A stretch of DNA of 64,000 bases, taken from contig NZ_QVNU01000007.1 of NCBI RefSeq assembly GCF_003545715.1, positions 62,001 through 126,000 on the forward strand. Reading direction: 5' to 3'. A program made the position numbers and the translations under genes. Shown in pieces: positions 43,119-50,839 of the stretch. Each line of letters opens with the position of its first letter. Position 1 is the first letter of the stretch. The notes under the pieces are model-generated. The model was not told where the DNA came from. It ran no database searches and saw only the letters and a program-made list of their open reading frames with translations. The DNA comes from Taibaiella koreensis. GTDB taxonomy: Bacteria > Bacteroidota > Bacteroidia > Chitinophagales > Chitinophagaceae.

Positions 43119-43571
43119 ATGGCTACATTAAATTTTTCGTTTGCCGGAGAAAGCATTCATGCGGCAAAGCTGCAATCAAAGACCCGTAAATTCGAATTGG
43201 AATTCAGCAATCCCGTTTATACCGAAGTAAACGGCGCGCAGTTTACTGTAGAGTATCTTTTTACGATCAATCAATATGCAGAGAACCTGAGCGAAGCTTT
43301 CCACCTGGCTGCGGGCGAGGCGGGCGTAGCGGTTGAGCACCTCGCGCTCAACATTACAGGTTGTCTGGATAGCGACAGTAAGCCCACATACGACAACGGC
43401 GACCGCCGTTTCAACAGGATCGACGTATCCCTCGCCATTGCAGCCGATGCGCCGGAAGCCCTGCTGGAAGATATTTTCCGGTTGGCCATGGCCCTCAGCC
43501 CGGCAGAAGATGCCCTTTCTGATAAAGTGCAGTACCGCTTTTCCCTTAATACCATTATTCATCTGAATTAA
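43119..43571 (+). CDS. Small protein, possibly OsmC-like
   Basis: A 150-aa cytoplasmic protein. The second half ('ALNITGCLDSDSKPTY', 'RFNRIDVSLAIAADAPEALLEDIFRLAMALSP') has the strand-helix layout of OsmC/Ohr proteins: a long central helix, then a beta strand and a helix that in OsmC carries the second Cys ('SCPV'). Here that place reads 'LSPAEDAL', so the peroxidatic Cys is missing; only one Cys is present. It is the first full gene after the Cys-rich leader and is 13 bp from homoserine dehydrogenase. It may bind a thiol or sulfur compound rather than act as peroxidase. Family assignment is tentative. Confidence 0.6.
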   Translation: MATLNFSFAGESIHAAKLQSKTRKFELEFSNPVYTEVNGAQFTVEYLFTINQYAENLSEAFHLAAGEAGVAVEHLALNITGCLDSDSKPTYDNGDRRFNRIDVSLAIAADAPEALLEDIFRLAMALSPAEDALSDKVQYRFSLNTIIHLN

Positions 43572-43584
43572 CTCAATAAAAGAC

Positions 43585-44850
43585 ATGTCTGATAAAAAGA
43601 AATTAGTGATCGGCCTCTTCGGCTTTGGCGTTGTCGGTGAAGGGCTGTATAGAGTCCTGCAGCAAACGACCTCGCTGAACGGTACCATTAAAAAAGTGTG
43701 CATCAAGCACCCGGAAAAAAAGCGCAATGCCCCCGACGCGCTTTTTACTACAGAAAAAGAAGCTTTGCTGAACGATGAGGACATCAATGTGATCGTGGAA
43801 GTGATCGACGATGCCGGCGCGGCATTCGATATTGTGCAGGCCGCTTTACGCAAGGGTAAGGCCGTGGTGAGCGCCAGCAAGAAAATGATCGCCGAGCACC
43901 TGCCGGAGATACTCGCCCTGCAACAGGAGACCGGTCTGCCTTTTCTCTATGAAAGCGCTGCCTGCGCTTCAATCCCCGTGATCCGCAACCTGGAAGAATA
44001 TTACGACAACGACCTGCTGCATTCGATCAGGGCGATCGTGAACGGCTCTACCAACTTTATCCTTACCAAGATACTGGAAGATAAGCTGAGCTTTGCCGAA
44101 GCGCTGAAGCTGGCGCAGGAGCTGGGTTTTGCCGAAAGTGACCCCAGGCTCGATGTGGAAGGCTACGATGCCGCCAACAAATGGACCTTCCTGCTTACGC
44201 ATGCTTACGGTATCGTAGCGCCTACGGCGAGTATCCTTTTCAACGGGATACAGAACATCCAGCTGAACGATGCCCGGGTGGCCCGCGAAAGAGAGTGCGA
44301 GATCAAGCTGGTGGCGCAGGCCAAAAAGCTGCAGGACGGTAAAGTAGCCGCGCTGGTGCTGCCCCAGTTTGTGCCGCAGCACGATGCCCTTGCTTTTGTG
44401 CGGCAGGAATACAATGGTGTCGTGATCGAAAGCGGCTTTGCCGACGAGCAGTTCTTCTATGGAAAAGGCGCGGGAAGCTTTCCCACAGCCTCAGCGGTGC
44501 TGAGCGATATTTCGGCATTACGATACGACTATAAATATGAATACAAGAAGCTGTATCATCACCAACCTTCAGAGCTTTCGACTGATTTTTACCTGAGGGT
44601 ATATATCAGCGCTGCCGACTGGGCACAGCTGCCCAAGGAAGAGCTGGAATGGATCGACGAATGGCATAGCGGTCCGCAGCGCAGCTATCTCGGTGGCGTG
44701 ATCCATTACCGCCGTCTTAAGGATAGCGACTGGTGGAAGCAGGATGGCGTGTCGCTGATCCTGGCGCCGGAGGCTATTATCGAACCTGCCGCACTGGAAG
44801 CGCTGCGTCCGGCCAGGAACCAGGAAACGCTCGAAACGCTCCTGGCATAA
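43585..44850 (+). CDS. Homoserine dehydrogenase, first copy
   Basis: A 421-aa enzyme that reduces aspartate semialdehyde to homoserine, the branch point to threonine and methionine. It has the NAD(P) motif 'GLFGFGVVGEGLYRVL', 'IVNGSTNFILTKILED' and 'ELGFAESDPRLDVEGYDAANK' with the catalytic Lys/Asp region. The C-terminal part (about 310-421) is not a canonical ACT domain. It follows the OsmC-like gene by 13 bp and precedes a peroxiredoxin gene by 35 bp. A paralogue lies at 45571. Confidence 0.93.
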   Translation: MSDKKKLVIGLFGFGVVGEGLYRVLQQTTSLNGTIKKVCIKHPEKKRNAPDALFTTEKEALLNDEDINVIVEVIDDAGAAFDIVQAALRKGKAVVSASKKMIAEHLPEILALQQETGLPFLYESAACASIPVIRNLEEYYDNDLLHSIRAIVNGSTNFILTKILEDKLSFAEALKLAQELGFAESDPRLDVEGYDAANKWTFLLTHAYGIVAPTASILFNGIQNIQLNDARVARERECEIKLVAQAKKLQDGKVAALVLPQFVPQHDALAFVRQEYNGVVIESGFADEQFFYGKGAGSFPTASAVLSDISALRYDYKYEYKKLYHHQPSELSTDFYLRVYISAADWAQLPKEELEWIDEWHSGPQRSYLGGVIHYRRLKDSDWWKQDGVSLILAPEAIIEPAALEALRPARNQETLETLLA

Positions 44851-44885
44851 AAAGCAAATTTCTTATCAATCAAAATAAGCATTGT

Positions 44886-45518
44886 ATGTCATTAAGACTA
44901 GGCGACGAAGCCCCCGATTTCAAGGCTAAATCAACGATAGGCGATATTCGCTTCCACGAATTCCTGGGCAATAGCTGGGGCGTGCTGTTCAGCCATCCGG
45001 CCGATTATACACCGGTATGTACTACCGAGCTGGGGCGTACGGCGCAGCTGAAGGACGAATTTGCCCGTCGCAACGTAAAGGTGCTGGCGCTAAGCGTAGA
45101 CTCGCTGGAGCAGCACCAGGGCTGGATAGGAGATATCGACGAAACGCAGCATACCAAAGTGGAATTCCCGGTGATCGCCGACGAAGACCGTAAGGTATCG
45201 GAGCTGTACGATATGATTCATCCCAATGCCTCAGCTACCGCTACCGTGCGCTCACTTTTCGTGATAGGGCCGGATAAAAAGGTCAAGCTTACACTGACTT
45301 ACCCGGCATCTACCGGCCGCAACTTCAACGAAGTGCTGCGCGTGATCGACTCGCTGCAACTGACAGCCGCGCACAGCGTGGCCACGCCGGCCGACTGGCA
45401 GCAGGGAGAAGATGTGATCGTGGTGCCGGCTGTAAGTACCGAGGAAGCCGAAAAGCGCTTCCCTGCCGGTTTGCGGATCGTTAAGCCCTACCTGCGTTAT
45501 ACGCCGCAGCCAGAGTAG
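44886..45518 (+). CDS. 1-Cys peroxiredoxin (Prx6 class)
   Basis: A 210-aa thiol peroxidase. 'LGDEAPDFKAKSTIGDIRFHEF' opens the thioredoxin fold, 'HPADYTPVCTTELGRTAQL' has the peroxidatic Cys, and the long C-terminal domain ('WQQGEDVIVVPAVSTEEAEKRFP') is typical of the Prx6/1-Cys group. It reduces peroxides in the cytoplasm with an external thiol. The frame is open from 44733, but the ATG at 44886 is the family start. It lies between two homoserine dehydrogenase genes in the same operon. Confidence 0.94.
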   Translation: MSLRLGDEAPDFKAKSTIGDIRFHEFLGNSWGVLFSHPADYTPVCTTELGRTAQLKDEFARRNVKVLALSVDSLEQHQGWIGDIDETQHTKVEFPVIADEDRKVSELYDMIHPNASATATVRSLFVIGPDKKVKLTLTYPASTGRNFNEVLRVIDSLQLTAAHSVATPADWQQGEDVIVVPAVSTEEAEKRFPAGLRIVKPYLRYTPQPE

Positions 45519-45570
45519 GCAAGTGCCTGGATAAGATCAAGAATTGTTTCTACCCTTTATATATAAGAAG

Positions 45571-46818
45571 ATGATAAAACCGATCCGTATCGGACTGTTT
45601 GGCTATGGCGTCGTGGGTGCCGGTTTTGCCCGCCTGGTGGCGCAAATTCCGGGAGCGGAGATCAGCAGGATCGTAGTCAAGCATCCCTTTCTGCACCAGG
45701 AGCTGGGACCCGAGCTGCTGGCCGGCCATCTGCACGAAGTGTTGTACGATAAAGATATCGACGTGATTGTAGAAGCGATCGACGATGCCGACGCCGCTTT
45801 TACGATCTTAAGGCTGGCACTGGAGCAGGGTAAGCCGGTGATCACCGCCAATAAGCGGATGGTCGCAAATCATTTGCCCGAGATCATCAGGCTGCAGCGG
45901 CGTTTCCGTACGCCGGTATTGTATGAGGCGGCCTGCTGTGCCGGTATTCCGGTCATACGCACCCTGGAGGATTATTTCAGGCCTGAGCTGGTGGGTGGCC
46001 TCACCGGGATCATCAACGGCTCTACTAATTATATATTGACCGCAATGGAGCGCTTTCGTTTCCGATTCGATCATGCGCTGCAGCTGGCTCAGGAAGCCGG
46101 TTTCGCAGAAAGCGATGCTGCGCTTGATGTTGAGGGAACAGATGCTGCCTGTAAGCTGAGCATTATTGTGCGTCATCTATGGGGACTATATGTGCCTCCG
46201 GAGCGGATACTGCATACGGGCATACAGCATGTACTGCCGCAGGATCTGCGCCTGGCTGAGCAGCTGGGTGGGGTGGTTAAGCTGGTGGCACAAACGCAAA
46301 AGCTGGATACAGGTAAGGTTACGGCTTTCATATTGCCCCGGCTGGTGCTCAAGGGAACGCCGCTGTACCAAGTGTTGCAAGAATATAACGGCATTGTGCT
46401 CGAAGATATCTATGGCGACGAGCAATTGCTGTACGGCAAAGGCTCGGGAGCCGCACCTACGGCTCAGGGACTATGGGCCGATCTGCAGGCCTGGCGCAGA
46501 GGCTACCGGTACCAGTACCCGGAAAAAGAGCTCCTGACCTTAAGCTATGACAAGGAGCTGACCCTGCATTTTTCTTTGCCCAATGGCGCTTATGTGCCGC
46601 CGCAGCTACAGCAGCAATTGGAATATTATGCCGCCGATAGCCGGTACCAGTACTTTACCGGCAGGCTATCGCTGCAGGCACTTGCATCAGGTTCCTGGTG
46701 GAGGGAGAAGGGCATTTCCATATTGGATATTTCGGCCATTGCGGGCGACGAAGAAGCGCTGAAAGAGCAGCTAAATACCTTAATGCTGTTACGAACCGAT
46801 ATTTTTCAACCGGTTTAA
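45571..46818 (+). CDS. Homoserine dehydrogenase, second copy
   Basis: A 415-aa paralogue of the protein at 43585 with the same motifs: 'GLFGYGVVGAGFARLV', 'IINGSTNYILTAMERF', 'EAGFAESDAALDVEGTDAACKLS'. The C-terminal third differs more. The frame opens at 45544, but the ATG at 45571 fits the family start. It ends the operon, followed within 4 bp by a bidirectional terminator. The two enzymes may differ in feedback control or cofactor (inference). Confidence 0.92.
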   Translation: MIKPIRIGLFGYGVVGAGFARLVAQIPGAEISRIVVKHPFLHQELGPELLAGHLHEVLYDKDIDVIVEAIDDADAAFTILRLALEQGKPVITANKRMVANHLPEIIRLQRRFRTPVLYEAACCAGIPVIRTLEDYFRPELVGGLTGIINGSTNYILTAMERFRFRFDHALQLAQEAGFAESDAALDVEGTDAACKLSIIVRHLWGLYVPPERILHTGIQHVLPQDLRLAEQLGGVVKLVAQTQKLDTGKVTAFILPRLVLKGTPLYQVLQEYNGIVLEDIYGDEQLLYGKGSGAAPTAQGLWADLQAWRRGYRYQYPEKELLTLSYDKELTLHFSLPNGAYVPPQLQQQLEYYAADSRYQYFTGRLSLQALASGSWWREKGISILDISAIAGDEEALKEQLNTLMLLRTDIFQPV

Positions 46819-46821
46819 AGC

Positions 46822-46852
46822 AAATATGCGGGCCTAAGCAGCCCGCATATTT
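46822..46852. terminator. Bidirectional terminator after the sulfur operon
   Basis: Perfect 12-bp stem AAATATGCGGGC / GCCCGCATATTT with a 7-nt loop, between convergent genes. Confidence 0.9.
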
Positions 46853-46872
46853 GTGTGGGATTTTGCCCCATA

Positions 46873-47703
46873 TCATTCCCGTTCGCTGCTCTTGCTCTGC
46901 TTGAAAAAGCGCGGGGCATAGTGGCCCACTACACCGAAGGAAATAAACATCGGAGCAGTACCGCTGACCCGGTTGTCCTGGGTCATTTGCGTGCCGAAAC
47001 CGGCCTGAATATTGAATTTGACATAAGGTGATCCAAACTCAAAATTCACGAAGGGCTCGACAAAGGGAAACAGGTTATTTTCTACGTTGGCGCCATCACC
47101 GGCGATGTAGTTAACGAGCTCAGGGTCGTTAAGGGGCTTAAAATCGTAGTATTTGTGCACGGAGAAGCGGAGGCCGGCCGTGAAGGATATTTTATCGCTG
47201 CCAAAGCCTATTGCCGGCTGGATAAAGTAGCGGTGGTAGCGGGTATTGTAGTCGTAGTTGAGCCGTCGGATACCCCTCCTTTCCAGTGTGCCATTGCCAT
47301 AGCCAACATAAACCTCCGCCTTGCCGCGGCTGCCGAAGGTGTTGAAGTAGCCCACACCGAATTCGAAGCGGTGTCCGTTGAATTTACCACCTACATTCTT
47401 TTCTGTAAGGAACGTGCCGGATTCTTCCTTGATATACCGGTTCAGCGTGGAACGGTACGATGCAATAATGCCGAAATGATTGGCCGGCGCAAAGGCTATA
47501 TCGAAGGCCGGGCTGATGATGCCGCCTTTGGAGTTGCCGCTGTCGATATCGTTGGTCTGCGGCTTGAACGATAGGGTAGCCTTGCCTTCCAGGGCTTCGG
47601 TAAGGCCCGGCGTATTGGCCCTTTCGGGGAAATACATCTTTTGCTGGCAGGAAATGAGGAGGAAAGGCAATGCTGCCAGGAGTAACAAGTAGTTTTTCGT
47701 CAT
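46873..47703 (-). CDS. Outer-membrane beta-barrel lipoprotein of unknown function
   Basis: A 276-aa protein with a lipoprotein signal ('LLLLAALPFLLISC', lipobox LISC) and a body of alternating strands rich in Tyr, Phe and Gly ('RFEFGVGYFNTFGSRGKAEVYVGYG', 'YVKFNIQAGFG'), as in outer-membrane barrels. The frame extends upstream to 47808, but the ATG at 47703 starts the signal peptide. No specific family recognised. Confidence 0.75.
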   Translation of the reverse strand: MTKNYLLLLAALPFLLISCQQKMYFPERANTPGLTEALEGKATLSFKPQTNDIDSGNSKGGIISPAFDIAFAPANHFGIIASYRSTLNRYIKEESGTFLTEKNVGGKFNGHRFEFGVGYFNTFGSRGKAEVYVGYGNGTLERRGIRRLNYDYNTRYHRYFIQPAIGFGSDKISFTAGLRFSVHKYYDFKPLNDPELVNYIAGDGANVENNLFPFVEPFVNFEFGSPYVKFNIQAGFGTQMTQDNRVSGTAPMFISFGVVGHYAPRFFKQSKSSERE

Positions 47704-47823
47704 GTAAATGTGTATTCGTGAGCAATGACAGATCATGGATCGGGACTGCAAAAATCTGTATTCAAATAGTAAAATACAAAATCTATGCCAAAATAACAAT
47801 AATGGCAATTTCAGCTAAACTGC

Positions 47824-47831
47824 TACCTTTG
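47824..47831 (+). promoter_or_regulatory. -7 element of the potassium-transporter gene
   Basis: TACCTTTG, 25 bp upstream of the GTG start; the -33 box is not clear. Confidence 0.5.
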
Positions 47832-47856
47832 CCCCCTAATTAAATTTCACCTCGTT

Positions 47857-49800
47857 GTGGGAACACATGTTAAGAAGGCGACTTTTGCCGGAATTATTAT
47901 TGCACTGGGCATTGTTTTTGGTGATATTGGTACTTCCCCGCTTTATACAATGGGTGCGATCGTCAGGGGAAAAGTGATTTCTGAATTACTGGTCATCGGT
48001 GGGGTTTCCTGCATCATATGGACCCTCACGCTGCAAACAACCGTAAAATATGTAATGCTTACCCTCCGGGCCGATAATAAGGGAGAAGGGGGGATATTTT
48101 CGCTCTTTGCGCTGGTCAGGCGACATGCCAAGTGGATCGTTTTCTTTGCCATGATCGGCGGCGCCGCCTTACTGGCCGATGGCCTCATTACACCTCCCAT
48201 CACCGTTACTTCTGCTATCGAGGGCCTCGAGCTTAGCCCCAAGCTTACTATTACCACCGTCCTGATCATTATTGGCGGCATTTTCTTTATGCAGCAGTTC
48301 GGCACCAATTCTATCGGTAAGCTGTTTGGGCCGATCATGGTTTTATGGTTCCTGCTCATGGCCTGTCTGGGTGTGTTGCACCTGGGAGATAACATGCGCA
48401 TCTTTATGGCCTTCAATCCCTATTATGCCATCAAGCTTTTAATCGAGTATCCTCACGGTTTCTGGTTATTGGGCGCCGTATTCCTGTGTACCACCGGGGC
48501 CGAAGCCCTGTATTCCGACTTGGGACACGTGGGCCGCGCCAATATACGGGCATCCTGGACCTTTGTAAAGATTTGTCTGCTGCTGAACTATATCGGGCAG
48601 GGCTCTTACCTGCTGCAAAATTACCTGGGCCGTCAATATACCGGCGATACCAGCGTTTTCTTTGCCCTGGCGCCCGAAGGACCGGCCCGGGTAGCGGCCA
48701 TTGTAGTCGCTACTCTGGCGGCGATTATTGCCTCACAGGCCCTTATTTCCGGTTCCTTCACGCTGGTGAACGAAGCCATTAAGCTCAACCTCTGGCCCAA
48801 GATGAAGGTCAATTTCCCTACAACGGAAAGAGGGCAATTATTTATCCCAGGTATTAATTTCGTGCTCTGGCTGGGCTGCTCTGTGGTCGTGCTGTTCTTC
48901 CAGACCTCGGCCAACATGGAAGGCGCTTATGGTTTATCGATCACCATCACCATGATCATGACCTCGCTGCTGCTGAGCTTTTACCTGTTTACGCGCAGGG
49001 TGCCGCGCGCCTGGATCGCGGTGTACCTGGCCGTCTATCTTACCATCGAGTTTTCTTTCCTGATCGCCAACCTGGAAAAATTCCCTTACCCGCATAACGG
49101 TTTCGTGACGGTATTCATTGCCGGTGGCATTTTCGGCGTCATGTTCATGTGGTACAAAGCCCGGCGTATTAAGAACCGTTATGTTGAGTTTGTGCGTCTG
49201 GAAGATTATGTGCCTATTATCCAGGAACTGAGCAACGACCGCAGCATTCCCAAATATGCGACGCACCTGGTATACATGACCAGCGCCAACTTTTCGAAAG
49301 AGATCGAGCATAAGATCATTTTCTCCATTCTTTATAAAAAGCCGAAGCGGGCCGACATCTATTGGTTTGTGCACGTTGATGTGATGGATGAGCCTTATAC
49401 CATGGACTACGTAGTACAGACCGTGATCCCCAACGAGATCATCAGGATCGAGTTCCGGCTGGGCTTCCGGGTGGAGCACCGCATACAGATGATGTTTAAG
49501 AAAGTGGTAGAGGAAATGGTCGCCAATAAGGAAGTGAATGTGACCAGCCGCTACGAGTCGCTCAGTAAAAATAATGTGCGGGGCGATTTCCGCTTTATTG
49601 TTATGGAAAAATTCCTGTCGCGCGATAACGATCTGCCGTTCCTGGACAAGCTGATCATGCGCGGCTATTTCTTTCTCAAGAAGGTAAGTCTTTCGGAAGA
49701 ACGAAGCTTCGGCCTGGACCAGAGCGATGTAACGGTGGAAAAATTCCCCCTGCTGGTTTCCAAGGCTTCCGACATTAAGCTGCGCCGGGTGGGCGATTGA
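47857..49800 (+). CDS. kup: KUP-family potassium uptake protein
   Basis: A 647-aa inner-membrane transporter that takes up K+ with protons. The signature 'GIVFGDIGTSPLYTMGAI' and about 12 membrane helices in residues 10-450 are followed by a cytoplasmic domain of about 200 residues. There is no in-frame ATG at the family start, so GTG at 47857 is used (GTG GGA ACA CAT). A -7 box lies 25 bp upstream. The cytoplasmic domain is complete. Followed by ribF after 34 bp. Confidence 0.95.
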   Translation: MGTHVKKATFAGIIIALGIVFGDIGTSPLYTMGAIVRGKVISELLVIGGVSCIIWTLTLQTTVKYVMLTLRADNKGEGGIFSLFALVRRHAKWIVFFAMIGGAALLADGLITPPITVTSAIEGLELSPKLTITTVLIIIGGIFFMQQFGTNSIGKLFGPIMVLWFLLMACLGVLHLGDNMRIFMAFNPYYAIKLLIEYPHGFWLLGAVFLCTTGAEALYSDLGHVGRANIRASWTFVKICLLLNYIGQGSYLLQNYLGRQYTGDTSVFFALAPEGPARVAAIVVATLAAIIASQALISGSFTLVNEAIKLNLWPKMKVNFPTTERGQLFIPGINFVLWLGCSVVVLFFQTSANMEGAYGLSITITMIMTSLLLSFYLFTRRVPRAWIAVYLAVYLTIEFSFLIANLEKFPYPHNGFVTVFIAGGIFGVMFMWYKARRIKNRYVEFVRLEDYVPIIQELSNDRSIPKYATHLVYMTSANFSKEIEHKIIFSILYKKPKRADIYWFVHVDVMDEPYTMDYVVQTVIPNEIIRIEFRLGFRVEHRIQMMFKKVVEEMVANKEVNVTSRYESLSKNNVRGDFRFIVMEKFLSRDNDLPFLDKLIMRGYFFLKKVSLSEERSFGLDQSDVTVEKFPLLVSKASDIKLRRVGD

Positions 49801-49834
49801 TCCCGCTGCGACGTATTGCGCCAATTATGATATC

Positions 49835-50758
49835 ATGGCTGTATTTCATCAATTAGAACAGTTTCCCTCTTTTCGTAATCCCGTAGTCACCATCGGCTCT
49901 TTCGATGGTGTGCACCACGGGCATAAAGTGATCCTCTCCGAAGTGGTAAAGGCAGCTAAGGCCGTGAACGGCGAAAGCATCCTCATCACTTTCGAGCCGC
50001 ATCCCCGCAAGATCATTCATCCCGAACAGCCGCTGGGTCTGCTTACGGCTCCCGAGCAAAAGATAGCGCTCATCAGGCAAGAAGGTATCGATCATGTGGT
50101 GGTGGTGCCTTTTACCCGTGATTTTTCGATGATGTCGGCCTCAGAATATGTGGCCGATTTCCTGCTAAAGAATTTTCAGCCGCATAGCATCATCATTGGT
50201 TACGATCACCGATTCGGACACAGCCGCGAAGGCAATATAGATCTCCTGAAACAGATGCTGCCTGGTACGGTGCGGGTGATCGAGATTCCGGCGCAGCTGA
50301 TCGAGGACGCCGCTGTAAGCTCGACCAAGATCCGCAATGCCTTGCTGAAAGGCAATGTGACCGAAGCCGGGGAAATGCTGGAACGGCAACATTCCTTCGG
50401 CGCCATGGTTGTTCATGGCGACAAAATAGGCCGTACTATCGGCTATCCCACCGCCAACCTGCAACCGGTCTACCCCGATATACTGGTACCGGGCATAGGC
50501 ATTTATGCCGTTACGGTGACATGGAAAGGAAACCGGTATAAGGGCATGATGAGCATTGGCTACCGGCCTACGGTAACCGAAGAAAAAAAGATTACCTGTG
50601 AGGTCAATATCCTGGACTTTAACGAAGATCTTTATGGCCAGGTGCTCACCATTTATTTCGAACATTACATTCGCGGAGAGGAGAAATTTGCCTCGCTGGA
50701 CGAGCTCAAGCAGCAGATCGCTAAAGATGAGCTGCGCACCCGGGAGCTCCTGTCCTGA
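49835..50758 (+). CDS. ribF: Bifunctional riboflavin kinase / FAD synthetase
   Basis: A 307-aa enzyme that converts riboflavin to FMN and then FAD. The N-terminal nucleotidyltransferase domain has 'TIGSFDGVHHGHKVILSEV' and 'IIGYDHRFGHSREGNIDLL'. The C-terminal flavokinase domain has 'GRTIGYPTANLQP' and 'GMMSIGYRPTV'. The layout and length are normal. It lies 34 bp after kup and ends with a terminator. Confidence 0.96.
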   Translation: MAVFHQLEQFPSFRNPVVTIGSFDGVHHGHKVILSEVVKAAKAVNGESILITFEPHPRKIIHPEQPLGLLTAPEQKIALIRQEGIDHVVVVPFTRDFSMMSASEYVADFLLKNFQPHSIIIGYDHRFGHSREGNIDLLKQMLPGTVRVIEIPAQLIEDAAVSSTKIRNALLKGNVTEAGEMLERQHSFGAMVVHGDKIGRTIGYPTANLQPVYPDILVPGIGIYAVTVTWKGNRYKGMMSIGYRPTVTEEKKITCEVNILDFNEDLYGQVLTIYFEHYIRGEEKFASLDELKQQIAKDELRTRELLS

Positions 50759-50784
50759 TCAACGGGCTCCCATCTCCCATATAT

Positions 50785-50817
50785 AAAGCGGCCGGATCCA
50801 TTGGACCCGGCCGCTTT
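50785..50817. terminator. Bidirectional terminator between ribF and a T9SS gene
   Basis: AAAGCGGCCGG / CCGGCCGCTTT with further TCC/GGA pairing inside. Confidence 0.88.
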
Positions 50818-50839
50818 GTATGAATCGGTATATGTTTAC

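Noticed and set aside
49835-50758. Possible second gene in frame with kup
   Set aside because: It is ribF with its own ATG and clear motifs; 34 bp separate the two, so there is no fusion.
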